Made by a program: the position numbers and the translations under genes | Shown here: in pieces, positions 7,877 to 17,382 of the stretch | Layout: every line of letters starts with the position of its first letter | Numbering within the stretch: position 1 is the stretch's first letter | Assembly: GCA_910584685.1 (NCBI GenBank) | Contig: CAJUAO010000005.1 | Span: forward strand, 62,001-126,000 | Source of the DNA: an uncultured Lachnospiraceae bacterium | Lineage (GTDB): Bacteria > Bacillota > Clostridia > Lachnospirales > Lachnospiraceae | Length of the DNA stretch: 64,000 bases | Reading direction: 5' to 3' | Notes under the pieces: model-generated | Seen by the model: only the letters and a program-made list of their open reading frames with translations | The model's database searches: none | What the model was told of the DNA's origin: nothing

Positions 7877-8443
7877 TTATGTAAAATCTCCTATTTTGCC
7901 AAGCAATTTCCCAATACTATGATACATGCCTGAATATATTACTGGCTCGAGCTGCGTAAGATTTATATCAAAAGTATCTGCGCACATAAGCGTTTCGTCT
8001 ATTTGAACATTTTTAATTTTACAGAAAAAAGTGGTAGAAGCTCCTGTTTCAACAGATTGAGCCACTTCACATTCATATATCCACCGGCTGGCATCCAGAA
8101 TAGGAACATCTATAACAGCTCCCCTGGAAACATCGTATAAAACGCCGTCTTTTTTTCCGTCCTTTCCATGATGGGTACCCAGATAATCCATAAGCCCAAC
8201 CATATCCGTACTAACGAGATTAACGCTTAAAATACCTGTTCTTATTACATTCTCCTTAGTTTTTTTAGTGCCAAACATGCTGATAATCAATAAATAATCA
8301 TCGTCCTTTTCGTTGGTAACGCTAACCCATGTAATTGGCGCAAAATTATATGTACCGTCTTCGTTGTTTGTACCAATAATAAAAGCCGGTTGAACGCACA
8401 TGGAAAAATGAGCTCCTGCTGATTTTCTCTTTACAGTTTTCAT
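7877..8443 (-). CDS. Flavin reductase-like FMN-binding protein
   Basis: 188 residues of the flavin reductase-like (FMN-binding split barrel) family. Typical parts are the N-terminal FSMCVQPAFIIGTNNEDGTYNFAPITWVSVTN, where the protein contacts FMN, followed by RTGILSVNLVSTDMV and a C-terminal strand set ending in QLEPVIYSGMYHSIGKLLGKIGDF. Members bind FMN and reduce it or act as oxidoreductases; the physiological substrate is usually unknown. The start is supported by GGAAAGGAGAA. A second, shorter member of the same superfamily is at 57751. It is monocistronic between two terminators or gene ends. Confidence 0.8.
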   Translation of the reverse strand: MKTVKRKSAGAHFSMCVQPAFIIGTNNEDGTYNFAPITWVSVTNEKDDDYLLIISMFGTKKTKENVIRTGILSVNLVSTDMVGLMDYLGTHHGKDGKKDGVLYDVSRGAVIDVPILDASRWIYECEVAQSVETGASTTFFCKIKNVQIDETLMCADTFDINLTQLEPVIYSGMYHSIGKLLGKIGDFT

Positions 8444-8493
8444 AAATTCTCCTTTCCTGATTACGATTTACAGATGGTTAAACTATAAACATC

Positions 8494-8997
8494 TTAATTT
8501 ATATCGCCATAAAACCAAAGCGTGGCTTTTTCACGGTGACCTTCATCATTTATAATTTCCATATATCCCTTTTCAAAAAGTGTTGTTTTAATATTTCTTA
8601 ACTTTACAAAGGACTGCTCTTTGGACTCAAGCGCTTCCCAACTTTGAAAGGAATCGTCTCTGTCCCAAAAGGTGTTATAGTAGCTTTGACTGTAAAATAT
8701 AATAATTTGCGAACTCCAATAATTTGGAGAATCTATCAATGCTACAACCTTGCAAAAAGGCAGATTTTCCGGCTTTTTTCTAATAATGTCCAAGGTTTTT
8801 TCAAGCCATTTCTGACAAAAGGCGGTTTTAATCCTGCCGGCGGTTTTAGGACTTTGAATAAACATACTGCTTGGAACATGGAAGTGCTCGTAATCACTAT
8901 CAGTATTACGAAAAGGAATAATTCTGTCAATGTTTTTAAAAAGGGTGTTCAGCTTACGCCGCTGTCCCCGTATTTTTTTATTGTAAAAATAATACAT
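8494..8997 (-). CDS. DUF3916-like protein
   Basis: A 167-residue soluble protein beginning MYYFYNKKIRGQRRKLN. The pattern HFHVPSSMFIQSPKTAGRIKTAF, then KKPENLPFCKVVALIDSPNYWSSQIIIFYSQSYY and FWDRDD resembles the DUF3916 family as I remember it (RxxRK start, a ktp.kvK segment and W.SqI.if). That family has no known function and is scattered in Firmicutes as an accessory gene, often near contact-dependent toxins or mobile genes. No toxin gene is visible next to it here. The start has GGAGAA six bases upstream. The family call is from memory of the pattern. Confidence 0.5.
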   Translation of the reverse strand: MYYFYNKKIRGQRRKLNTLFKNIDRIIPFRNTDSDYEHFHVPSSMFIQSPKTAGRIKTAFCQKWLEKTLDIIRKKPENLPFCKVVALIDSPNYWSSQIIIFYSQSYYNTFWDRDDSFQSWEALESKEQSFVKLRNIKTTLFEKGYMEIINDEGHREKATLWFYGDIN

Positions 8998-9066
8998 AAA
9001 AAATTCTCCTTATCAGCAGTATGGTAGTAATTACAATTCAATCCGTAAAATCTCTGCTGCATATCG

Positions 9067-10521
9067 CTATCTTCTCCTTGTAAAAAATTCCTTAATATTT
9101 GCAGGATGAAAAAGTATAAGCAGTGGGAAAAGCTCAAGTCTTCCCGCAAGCATGTCAATTATAAACACTATCTTAGATAAAGGCGAGAACAGTGAAAAAT
9201 TACTTGCCGGACCGGCAAGCTCAAGTCCCGGCCCTATATTATTTATTGTAGCGGCAACGGCAGTAAAGTTTGTAGTCAAATCCTTTCCCTCAAAGGATAC
9301 AAGGAAAACGGACAGAGTGAAAAGGACAATAAAGGTTATAAAATAAACGTTAATAGCCTTAATGGTTTCCCTGTCTACAGCCTTGCCCTCCACCTGTATT
9401 TTCTTAACACTGTTAGGATGAATATAGGAATTAAGCTCTCTTTTAATGGTCTTTATTACTACAACAAACCTTGCAACCTTTATGCCGCCTCCGGTGCTTC
9501 CTGCGCACGCGCCTATAAACATAAGCAGCACCAGAACGGTCTTAGCCGTGGAATTCCACAAATTAAAATCAACGGTGGAAAATCCTGTGGTAGTTATAAT
9601 AGAGGCAACCTGAAAAGCCGAATCCCTCAGGGCGTCAGCTATATGGGCATATGTGCCTAATATATTTAAAAAGATAATGCCAATGGATGAAATAATTATT
9701 ATAAAATACCATCTTACCTCCTCCATGGCAAAAGCCTTTCGGAATTTCCTGTAAACTATAAGGTAATAGGCATTAAAATTGACTCCGAACAATATCATAA
9801 ATATGGTAATAACCCATTGAAGATATGGGGAATAACCTGCGATGCTGCTGTTCTTTATTCCGAAGCCGCCGGTTCCCGCTGTGCCAAAGGCAGTACATAC
9901 AGAGTCAAAAACCGGCATGTTGCCAATAAGAAGAAGTATTATCTGAAGAACTGTAAGGGCAAAATAAATGCCGTATAAAATTCTTGCAGTGGATTTAAGC
10001 TTAGGGGCAAACTTGCCTACGGAAGGTCCCGGGCTTTCCGCTTTCATAAGATTTATGCTTGAGCCTCCCGACAATGGTATAATAGCCATAATAAAAACAA
10101 GAACGCCCATTCCCCCTATCCAATGTGTAAAGCTTCGCCAAAACAGGCTGCACCGGGAGAGACTTTCAACATCGGTAAGGATGCTGGCCCCCGTAGTGGT
10201 AAAGCCGGATACGGTTTCAAAAAGAGCGTCAAGATAAGAAGGTATTTCCCTGCTTAAAAAGAAAGGCAGGGCGCCGAAAAGACTTAAAAAAATCCAGCTA
10301 AGGGCAGTTGTTATACATCCTTCCTTTAAATAAAACACAGAGCTTTTCGGTCTTTTAAGGCATAACAAAAAGCCTAAAAGCCAGCATAGGGCAAGTGTGA
10401 AAAGGTAATAAAAGCCTTCCGTTTCCCTGTATATTAAAGCCACAAGACAGGGAAGAAGCATGAGAACAGCTTCTGTTTTTAAAACTTTACCCATCAAAAA
10501 ACGGATAACTGATTTATTCAT
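9067..10521 (-). CDS. trkH: TrkH/KtrB potassium uptake channel subunit
   Basis: 484 residues, the usual length for TrkH, with about ten hydrophobic segments. The four selectivity-filter loops are recognisable: TTTGASI, GTAGTGGFG, TTTGFST and AGSTGGGIKVAR. The protein conducts K+ (with Na+ or H+ coupling in some members) across the cytoplasmic membrane, gated by the cytosolic TrkA ring. It follows trkA on the same strand with 21 bases between, so they form an operon. The end LILFHPANIKEFFTRRR matches the family's positively charged tail. Confidence 0.92.
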   Translation of the reverse strand: MNKSVIRFLMGKVLKTEAVLMLLPCLVALIYRETEGFYYLFTLALCWLLGFLLCLKRPKSSVFYLKEGCITTALSWIFLSLFGALPFFLSREIPSYLDALFETVSGFTTTGASILTDVESLSRCSLFWRSFTHWIGGMGVLVFIMAIIPLSGGSSINLMKAESPGPSVGKFAPKLKSTARILYGIYFALTVLQIILLLIGNMPVFDSVCTAFGTAGTGGFGIKNSSIAGYSPYLQWVITIFMILFGVNFNAYYLIVYRKFRKAFAMEEVRWYFIIIISSIGIIFLNILGTYAHIADALRDSAFQVASIITTTGFSTVDFNLWNSTAKTVLVLLMFIGACAGSTGGGIKVARFVVVIKTIKRELNSYIHPNSVKKIQVEGKAVDRETIKAINVYFITFIVLFTLSVFLVSFEGKDLTTNFTAVAATINNIGPGLELAGPASNFSLFSPLSKIVFIIDMLAGRLELFPLLILFHPANIKEFFTRRR

Positions 10522-10542
10522 AAAAATCCTGCCTTTCCATAT

Positions 10543-11931
10543 CTACTTAAGTATATCTTTAATATCGTTAAAGCCTGTATGTGTTGTAACAATCATAACG
10601 GTATCATTTGCCATTATCTTATCATTACCGCTTGGAATAATGATTTTTCCGTTTCTGTTTATAAAGGCAATAAGAAGATTATTTTTAAGGTTAAGCTCCA
10701 TAATCGGCGTGTTTGTAACGGGAGAGCCTGACGCAACCTTAAACTCTATAGCCTCAACACGGGAATCGAACAAATGGTAAAGTGTTTCTACATTACTGCC
10801 TAATGACGCGCGCTTTGCTCGGACATAGGCAATAATAGCCTCGGAGGTTATATATTTCGGATAGATTACGCTTCCAAGGTCAAGATTGTTTAAAACCTCC
10901 CTAAAGTTAATACGGTTTATCTTAGTGATAACCTTTGCCTTAGACACCTGCTTTGCATGAAGGGTAAGCATAACGTTTTCTTCATCTATTCCCGTAAGCG
11001 GCACAAAGGATTCAACAGTTTCGATACCCTCCTCCTTAAGCAAATCCGCATCAGTTCCGTCGCCGTTTATTATGATGGCCTTAGGGAGAAGTATGCTTAG
11101 AGCCTCACACCGCTCCTTATCAGCTTCAATAATTTTAACGTCAATGCCTATGCCAAGAAGCTGCTTGGCAAGATAAAATGCCGCCTTTCCCCCGCCGATA
11201 ATCATGGTGTTTTTAACATGGTGAGTGGCAAGCCCCAGATTTTTCAGGAATGCCCTTGCGTCGCTTCTTGAGGCCACAAAGGAAATATAGTCGCCTGCCT
11301 TAAGTTCAAAATTTCCGGAAGGAATATATATCTGCCCTAAACGCTCTATGGCACATATAAGAATATCCTTTGCATAGGTTTTGCCTATGGAGGCAATAGA
11401 TTTGTCTGTAAGAGGATTGCCCTCCTCAAGCTTAAACTTTATAAGCTCTGCCTGTCCGTGGGCAAAGGGATTAACCTCAAGGACCGTAGGCAGACACAGT
11501 ATACGCGCCGCCTCATTTGCCGCTTCAAGCTCGGGATTTATTATCATAACAAGTCCAAGCTTTTCTCTAAGATAATTTGTCTCAACGCTATAATCAGGCG
11601 TACGGACTCTGGCAATAGCAGCGCATTCGCCTACACGCTTTGCAACGGTACAGCACAAAAGATTAAGCTCGTCTGACTCGGTTACGGAAATTAAAAGGTC
11701 GGCATATTCAATGCCTGCTTCCATAAGTATGCTGTAGCTTGCTCCGTTTCCTACAACACCCATTACATCATAAATGTTTGTAATAGCCTGTATTGTTTTA
11801 TGGCTTTTATCAATTATGGTGATGTCGTGTCCCTCCTTTGACAGCTGTTCAACAAGAGTGACGCCCACCTTTCCGCAGCCGACTATAATTATATGAAGTC
11901 CCCTTGCAGCGGAAGAAGATGATTTTTTCAT
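10543..11931 (-). CDS. trkA: Trk system potassium uptake regulator TrkA
   Basis: 462 residues with two tandem RCK units. The first Rossmann motif is IIVGCGKVGVTLVEQL near the start and the second is MIIGGGKAAFYLAKQL near the middle, each followed by a TrkA_C domain. It binds NAD(H) or nucleotides and gates TrkH. I put the start at 11931 because the minus strand shows GGAGG followed by TTTTTTGTTAAA and ATG. The longer frame back to 12006 adds 25 residues (MHKCYNVNNFTATADYY...) that do not fit the family. It is divergent from the Na+/Ca2+ antiporter, which places two cation systems head to head. Confidence 0.92.
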   Translation of the reverse strand: MKKSSSSAARGLHIIIVGCGKVGVTLVEQLSKEGHDITIIDKSHKTIQAITNIYDVMGVVGNGASYSILMEAGIEYADLLISVTESDELNLLCCTVAKRVGECAAIARVRTPDYSVETNYLREKLGLVMIINPELEAANEAARILCLPTVLEVNPFAHGQAELIKFKLEEGNPLTDKSIASIGKTYAKDILICAIERLGQIYIPSGNFELKAGDYISFVASRSDARAFLKNLGLATHHVKNTMIIGGGKAAFYLAKQLLGIGIDVKIIEADKERCEALSILLPKAIIINGDGTDADLLKEEGIETVESFVPLTGIDEENVMLTLHAKQVSKAKVITKINRINFREVLNNLDLGSVIYPKYITSEAIIAYVRAKRASLGSNVETLYHLFDSRVEAIEFKVASGSPVTNTPIMELNLKNNLLIAFINRNGKIIIPSGNDKIMANDTVMIVTTHTGFNDIKDILK

Positions 11932-12101
11932 TTTAACAAAAAACCTCCGTTTATTATAGTAATCAGCCGTAGCTGTAAAATTATTAACATTATAGCATTT
12001 ATGCATAAAATATGGAAGATTTTTATAAAATATTCTAAATTGGCTGTTTACAAAGGCTTATAGGGTATGCTAGAATTTTAATGTGGCGAAAAGTGCACGT
12101 T

Positions 12102-12123
12102 AAGCGCTCTTAAGGGAGTGCTT
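12102..12123 (+). promoter_or_regulatory. Small hairpin upstream of the antiporter
   Basis: AAGCGCTC (12102-12109) pairs with GAGTGCTT (12116-12123), with one G-U pair and a six-base loop. It lies near a possible promoter (TTGTTA, then TAATAT near 12151) between divergent trkA and the antiporter gene. It could be DNA operator or RNA. Confidence 0.3.
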
Positions 12124-12161
12124 TATGTATTGTTATATACATATGCTGTGATAATATAAAA

Positions 12162-12249
12162 AAGTGTCGTCTGAAGCCGACACTTGCAAGTTCGGAAAGT
12201 CTAAAAAACAGACTTAGCCAAACTTGTGGCTTGCATGACGGAATTTCCT
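12162..12249 (+). ncRNA. Two-hairpin leader element, copy C1
   Basis: Stem 1 is AAGTGTCG (12162-12169) with CGACACTT (12178-12185) around the loop TCTGAAGC. Stem 2 is GCAAGTTCGG (12186-12195) with CCAAACTTGT (12218-12227), capped by an inner stem AAGTCT/AGACTT. The tail GCATGACGGAATTTCC follows. The copy at 54226-54295 has the same layout with compensatory changes in both stems, so it is probably an RNA structure in the 5' UTR of the antiporter, whose ATG is 51 bases further on. A second AAGTGTC at about 12262 could compete for stem 1. Confidence 0.6.
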
Positions 12250-12300
12250 ATATATTAAAAAAGTGTCAAGAGCTGATTAAAAAACGGAAGGAGAGAAAAT

Positions 12301-13287
12301 ATGGAAATGTTAGGTAACATCGCTATTTTGATTGCAGGGTTTATTCTTCTTATAAAAGGAGCGGATTTTTTTGTAGAGGGAAGCGCCTCTATAGCAAAGC
12401 TTTTAAAGGTACCAAGCATAGTGGTAGGCTTGACCATAGTAGCAATGGGAACAAGTCTTCCTGAAATGTCAGTCAGTGTTTCAGCGGCAATTAACGGCTC
12501 AAATGAAATAGCAATAAGCAATGTAGTCGGTTCAAATATTTTTAATCTTATAGTGGTGCTTGGAGTATGCGCCTTGTTTAATTCAGTTCCGGTAGACAAA
12601 CAGATTCTAAGGAGAGATTATCCCTTTTTAATTTTTATAACAGCAGTACTGGTATTTTTTATGGCGGATATTATAAAGCCTTGGGCAGATGTTGAAGAGG
12701 GAAGCTCCGGAATTCTTTCAAGGCTCAACAGTATTATCTTTTTATTTTTATTTATAAGCTATCTGGTATTTACCGTAAAGGGTGCGTTAAAGAGCAGAAA
12801 AACCAATATTGCGGCAGAGGATGCCGGCAATGAGAAACCTCATAGTCTTTTTATAAGCATAATATTTATAGTTTGCGGAGTTATAGCAATAAAATTTGGC
12901 GGTGATTTTGTAGTAGACAGTTCAAAATATATTGCGTTAAAAATGGGAATGACGGAAACTCTTGTGGGACTTACAATAGTAGCATTAGGAACAAGCCTTC
13001 CGGAGCTGGTCACATCCATGGTGGCGGCAAAGAAGGGTGAGACATCACTTGCCGTAGGAAATGTAATAGGCTCAAATATTTTTAACATTATATTTATTTT
13101 GGGAGTGTCAGGCACTATTCATCCTATTATGGCAGAAAAGCAAAATTTAATAGATGCAGTTATAAGTCTTGTAATAAGCATAGGAGTATACTTTTTGACA
13201 GTAAGAAAAAGGAAGCTTGAGCGAAAGGAGGGTATTGTAATGCTTTCCGTGTACGCAGTATACATGGTATATGCCATATTAAGGTAA
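12301..13287 (+). CDS. Calcium/sodium antiporter, YrbG/CaxA type
   Basis: A 328-residue membrane protein with the two inverted halves of the CaCA superfamily. Each half carries the same signature: TIVAMGTSLPEMSVS with VVGSNIFN in the first, and TIVALGTSLPELVTS with VIGSNIFN in the second. The acidic residue in GTSLPE and the Asn in GSNIFN bind the cation. It exchanges Na+ (or H+, K+) for Ca2+ across the membrane. A GGAAGGAG site precedes ATG. The structured leader upstream and the divergent Trk genes suggest ion-responsive control, which is inference. Confidence 0.92.
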   Translation: MEMLGNIAILIAGFILLIKGADFFVEGSASIAKLLKVPSIVVGLTIVAMGTSLPEMSVSVSAAINGSNEIAISNVVGSNIFNLIVVLGVCALFNSVPVDKQILRRDYPFLIFITAVLVFFMADIIKPWADVEEGSSGILSRLNSIIFLFLFISYLVFTVKGALKSRKTNIAAEDAGNEKPHSLFISIIFIVCGVIAIKFGGDFVVDSSKYIALKMGMTETLVGLTIVALGTSLPELVTSMVAAKKGETSLAVGNVIGSNIFNIIFILGVSGTIHPIMAEKQNLIDAVISLVISIGVYFLTVRKRKLERKEGIVMLSVYAVYMVYAILR

Positions 13288-13394
13288 ACAGACGGCAGCC
13301 GTAAGTCCGGAATATTTATGCTCCTAAATCCTTTTACAAAACATAAATCATATTCATGCCTTTGTATAAAATAAAGTTAATTTGTCCGTAAATA

Positions 13395-13423
13395 TTGTGT
13401 AATTGATAAAATTATAGTATAAT
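13395..13423 (+). promoter_or_regulatory. Sigma-A-type promoter of the chemoreceptor
   Basis: TTGTGT (13395-13400) and TATAAT (13418-13423) are separated by exactly 17 bases, 51 bases before the start codon. Confidence 0.6.
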
Positions 13424-13473
13424 TATGAAAGCTGATAAATGAAGTAAAGATTTATATATTTAGGAGGTAGCTT

Positions 13474-15210
13474 ATGGATATGGAAAAGGAGAATACGGCA
13501 GACAATGGCGCATTCCAAAAGAAGGTTGCATTTACACATTCGATAAAGATGAAGGTTGCATTGATGGTTGCTTTTGCAATTATATGCTCCACGGCGTTTA
13601 ATTTAATAATTATTTTGCCCTATGTAACGAATGTTATTGAGACACAGAATAAGAATTATATGTATGATACGGCAAATGCAAATGGTCTGACCGTTGAAAG
13701 CATGCTTTCGCTGACAGACAAAAAAGAGGCGTTGTCATATAATGTCCTTGCATCTGTTTTTGACGGCGTGGGAATAAAAGGAATTGAATCAAGCTATGCC
13801 TACGTGGTGGCAGGAGACGGAAATATGCTTTACCATCCTACAAAGGATAAGGTAGGACAGTCTGTTGAAAATGATTTGGTTAAGGGCATAGTAGCCGATA
13901 TAAAGGATGGTAAGAGAAGAGATTCGGCAGTTATAGAGTATGAGTTTAAGGGAACTATAAAATATGCCGCCTATTACATAACTGAGGACTTAAGCGCAGT
14001 CATACTGATTACAGCGGATAAGGATGAGATATTTGAAACAATGAGCACCGTAAGAAACGTCTGTATTGTTGCCGGAGTAGGCGCCACGGTTTTATTCACC
14101 ATAGTGGGATATATTCTGTTAATGTTTATGCTTAAGCCTATTACTATGATTTCAAATATTATCGGAAAAATGGCCGGTCTTGATTTTACGGAAAATCCTG
14201 AGGCAAAAATTCTTTTAAAGAAAAAGGACGAAACCGGAGTTATGGCAAAGGCGGTGTCAGGACTTAAGTCGTCATTGATAGAGGTTATAAATAAAATAAA
14301 AGACCAGAGCGACGAGTTGTATGCGGCGTCAGAGCAGCTTAATACCGACGCAAAGGATACGACGGTTACAATGGAGCAGGTTGAGACAGCCGTAGGAGAT
14401 ATAGCATTAGGCGCAACAAATCAGGCTACGGAAACCCAGTCAGCCACAGAGGACATTATTGTTATGGGACATATGATTGAGGAAACATCAGACGAGGTTT
14501 CAACCCTGAAGGTAACAGCCGATGGAATGAAGCAGGTAAGCGGAGAGGCTCAAGGTCTTCTTGGAGAATTAATGAAGGAAAATGAAAGAACAAGAAAGTC
14601 TATTGATGATGTTTACAGACAGACTAACACAACAAATGAATCTGCATTGAAGATTAAGGAGGCTACAGCCATAATTACATCTATTGCAGAGGAAACAAAC
14701 CTTCTTTCACTCAACGCTTCAATAGAGGCGGCAAGGGCAGGAGAACAGGGAAGAGGCTTTGCCGTCGTTGCATCCCAGATTCAAAAGCTTGCAGAGCAGT
14801 CAAGTGAATCTGCACAGAAGATTGAGGACATTACAACCGAATTGATTTCGGATTCATCGGTAGCAGTTAAGACTATGCAGATTGTAAAGGATAATATGGA
14901 CACGCAAAGCACTAAGATGGTACAGACAGAAAACATATTTGAGTCATTTAACACAGGAGTGATTTCGTCTATCGAGGCTGTTGGCAATATAGCGACAAAA
15001 ACAGATAAGCTGGATGCGTCGAGGGTTAATGTGGTTGACCTTGTTCAGAATCTATCTGCCATTGCACAGGAGAATGCGGCAAGCAGTGAGGAGTCGTCGG
15101 CATCTGTAACACAGGTAAGCGAGATTGTAGCCGATATATCTGACAATGCAAACAGGCTTAAGGATATAGCAGTGAAGCTTGAGGAGTCAGTGCAGGTATT
15201 CAAATTATAA
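13474..15210 (+). CDS. Methyl-accepting chemotaxis protein
   Basis: 578 residues. A first membrane helix (about 27-49) is followed by an outside Cache-like sensor (about 50-190, with SYAYVVAGDGNMLYHPTKDKVGQS), a second helix (about 193-217), HAMP (about 218-270) and a long coiled coil. The signalling tip EETNLLSLNASIEAARAGEQGRGFAVVASQIQKLAEQS is the invariant hairpin that contacts CheA and CheW. The protein senses a small ligand and steers flagellar motion. It stands alone with its own promoter and terminator. Its presence agrees with the FliD-like and YjfB genes in indicating a motile organism. Confidence 0.95.
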   Translation: MDMEKENTADNGAFQKKVAFTHSIKMKVALMVAFAIICSTAFNLIIILPYVTNVIETQNKNYMYDTANANGLTVESMLSLTDKKEALSYNVLASVFDGVGIKGIESSYAYVVAGDGNMLYHPTKDKVGQSVENDLVKGIVADIKDGKRRDSAVIEYEFKGTIKYAAYYITEDLSAVILITADKDEIFETMSTVRNVCIVAGVGATVLFTIVGYILLMFMLKPITMISNIIGKMAGLDFTENPEAKILLKKKDETGVMAKAVSGLKSSLIEVINKIKDQSDELYAASEQLNTDAKDTTVTMEQVETAVGDIALGATNQATETQSATEDIIVMGHMIEETSDEVSTLKVTADGMKQVSGEAQGLLGELMKENERTRKSIDDVYRQTNTTNESALKIKEATAIITSIAEETNLLSLNASIEAARAGEQGRGFAVVASQIQKLAEQSSESAQKIEDITTELISDSSVAVKTMQIVKDNMDTQSTKMVQTENIFESFNTGVISSIEAVGNIATKTDKLDASRVNVVDLVQNLSAIAQENAASSEESSASVTQVSEIVADISDNANRLKDIAVKLEESVQVFKL

Positions 15211-15223
15211 TAATCAGGCAACA

Positions 15224-15256
15224 AAAGAGCTGTGTCAGTTTGAAACAGCTCTTTTT
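15224..15256 (+). terminator. Terminator of the chemoreceptor gene
   Basis: AAAGAGCTGT pairs with ACAGCTCTTT around a short loop and is followed by T residues. Confidence 0.85.
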
Positions 15257-15339
15257 AATGTATGGTAAATTTCTAAGAGCTTAAGTTTTTTGACAGCAGC
15301 GTAAGGCGGACTACTAAAAATTCTGAAAGGAAATAAAAA

Positions 15340-16386
15340 ATGGTTGAGACATATAAATGTAAAGGCTGCGGCGCTCCCATAGAGTTTGACGGCAGCCAGG
15401 GAGAGCTTGTATGCCAATATTGCGGAACTCATATGAGCGTAAACGAGATGTCCCGGTCGGGAGAAAAATATGCTTCCCATGTTGATGATGAAACCGCAGA
15501 GAGCGGGGAAAAAATAGATGTAAACGGGTATAAGTGTCAAAACTGCGGCGCACAGCTTATTACAGACGATAATACAACCGCTACGGTATGCAGCTTTTGT
15601 AAAAGCCCTGCAATAGTGAAAAGCAGGCTTACGGGGCAGACTATGCCGGCTAAGATAATACCCTTTTCCATTACAAAGGATAAGGCCCGGGAAATTTTTA
15701 AAGGCTGGTGCCATAAGGGAGTGTTTACGCCCTCAGCCTTTAAAAAATCCTCCTTTGTGGAAAGCATGAGCGGAATATACGTACCCTTCTGGCTTTATGA
15801 TTACAATGCGGAATGTCATATAGAAGCCCTGGCAACAAGGGTGAGGCACCACAGGGAGGGAGATTATCAGGTGACGCATACAGACCATTTCCGGGTGGTG
15901 AGGGAGGGAGAGGCCTTATTCCGACTTATTCCTGCCGATGCCTCGGAGAAAATGCCTGATGATGTGATGGATTTGCTTGAGCCATATAATTATACAGGTC
16001 TGAAGGACTTTCAAATGCCATATCTGTCAGGCTTTTTGTCAGAGAAGTATTCCTATGACAGCAGGCAGATGGCGCCAAGAGTAGAAAGCAGAGTACGCAG
16101 CTATATATTTAATGCGGCAAGAGATACGATAACAGGTTATTCTTCCATAAATATTACGGGAAGCAATACAAGGCTTAGGAGAAGGGAAGCCGTGTATACC
16201 CTTCTTCCTGTCTGGATGATTACATACAGGTATAAGGGAGAAAACAAAATACTTGCAATAAACGGACAGACAGGGAAGCAGGTTGGCACCCTGCCCCGCT
16301 CTAAGGAAAAGCAGCTTGCGTGGTTTGGAGGCATATTAGCGGGAGTATTTGCCGTACTGATGATGTTAGGAGGCTTTGTGGGATAA
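15340..16386 (+). CDS. Zinc-ribbon membrane protein
   Basis: 348 residues with two N-terminal zinc ribbons, CKGCGAP with CQYCGTH (about residues 8-31) and CQNCGAQ with CSFCKSP (about 66-90), a large soluble middle, and a C-terminal hydrophobic helix (about 328-345). This is the common Firmicute zinc-ribbon (TFIIB-like) protein whose middle domain contains VPFWLYDYNAE and LLPVWMITYRYKG. Function is unknown; a role with partner TPM-domain proteins has been guessed from gene order. It overlaps the TPM gene by one base (TAATG), so the two are translated together. Confidence 0.8.
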   Translation: MVETYKCKGCGAPIEFDGSQGELVCQYCGTHMSVNEMSRSGEKYASHVDDETAESGEKIDVNGYKCQNCGAQLITDDNTTATVCSFCKSPAIVKSRLTGQTMPAKIIPFSITKDKAREIFKGWCHKGVFTPSAFKKSSFVESMSGIYVPFWLYDYNAECHIEALATRVRHHREGDYQVTHTDHFRVVREGEALFRLIPADASEKMPDDVMDLLEPYNYTGLKDFQMPYLSGFLSEKYSYDSRQMAPRVESRVRSYIFNAARDTITGYSSINITGSNTRLRRREAVYTLLPVWMITYRYKGENKILAINGQTGKQVGTLPRSKEKQLAWFGGILAGVFAVLMMLGGFVG

Positions 16387-17327
16387 TGAAGATAAAAAAT
16401 TTATTTTGCAATGGCAAAGCCTGTTTTAAAATATTATTATTTATGGCAATACTTGTTTTTGCCGTAATCCACGTTTCCATTGTGTCATATGCCAAGAGCT
16501 CATATAATGTGGATGACAGCCATTATGATGATACGGAGCCAAAAATATATGATGAAGCGGAGCTGTTTAGCGACAGCGAGGAGGAGGAGCTTCAGAAGTC
16601 CTTAGTAAGCGCTGCAAAGAGGATAAAGCTTGATTTGGTTATAGTTACTACAGATTATAACAGAGGAAAGGAATCACTTTTATATGCAAGCGACTTTTAT
16701 GACGATAACGGCTTTGGATATGATTATGACTGCGGCTCGGGAGTAATACTTCTTATAGATATGGACAACAGAGAGGTGGCAATTTCAACGGCAGGAGTAT
16801 GCAGGGTATATCTTGACAGTATGACAGACGATATGATAGAAGAGATTACACCTTATCTGTCTGACGAGGATTACACAGGCGCGGCAAGGTATTTTATAAA
16901 TAAAGTAAGAGAGCTTGCATTAGAGGCCTTTGAGGATGATGATTATGAGGAGGCGTTTGAAGCGTGGTACTCGTCGGACCATTCAAGCATAAGTGCGCAG
17001 AATGATTTTTATGATAAATATATTCCCCGAGATAACTTTTTTACCGTATTTAAAAATCCTCTTATTGATATAGTCATAGGATTTGTTATAGCAGGTGTGG
17101 CAGTTCTTATTATGAACTCGACGTCAAAAACAGGAAGCACGATAAATGAAAGAACTTACATGGAGGGGGGACAAATTAATTTAAGGGTACGCCATGACCA
17201 GTTTACGCATACTACCACCAGAAGAAGAAAAATCGAGACAGAAAGCTCAGGCGGCGGAGGCGGACACGGAGGAGGCCATGTAAGCAGCTCGGGACACAGC
17301 CACGGGGGAAGCAGCGGGAAGTTTTAA
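16386..17327 (+). CDS. TPM-domain membrane protein, YgcG type
   Basis: 313 residues. A membrane helix at about 12-30 is followed by a TPM phosphatase-like domain (about 50-190; IYDEAELFSDSEEEELQKSL, LVIVTTDYNRG, FYDDNGFGYDYDCGSGVILLIDMDNREVAISTAG), a second helix near 225 and a tail of Gly, His and Ser (GGGGGHGGGHVSSSGHSHGG). The Gly/His/Ser tail is typical of YgcG proteins. The start at 16386 shares an A with the upstream stop; a longer frame from 16320 would overlap the neighbour and lacks a ribosome site. Biochemical role is not established. Confidence 0.8.
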   Translation: MKIKNLFCNGKACFKILLFMAILVFAVIHVSIVSYAKSSYNVDDSHYDDTEPKIYDEAELFSDSEEEELQKSLVSAAKRIKLDLVIVTTDYNRGKESLLYASDFYDDNGFGYDYDCGSGVILLIDMDNREVAISTAGVCRVYLDSMTDDMIEEITPYLSDEDYTGAARYFINKVRELALEAFEDDDYEEAFEAWYSSDHSSISAQNDFYDKYIPRDNFFTVFKNPLIDIVIGFVIAGVAVLIMNSTSKTGSTINERTYMEGGQINLRVRHDQFTHTTTRRRKIETESSGGGGGHGGGHVSSSGHSHGGSSGKF

Positions 17328-17382
17328 AAAATATATAAATTAAAAAAATAAATTATAGAAATGAAAGAGAGGAAGCTTAAAG

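Noticed and set aside
11932..12006. 25-residue upstream extension of TrkA
   Set aside because: The extension does not fit the RCK start, and a good GGAGG lies before the internal ATG at 11931.
15340..15714. Minus-strand hydrophobic reading frames across the zinc-ribbon gene
   Set aside because: They are antisense to a gene with clear zinc-ribbon motifs and lack ribosome sites.
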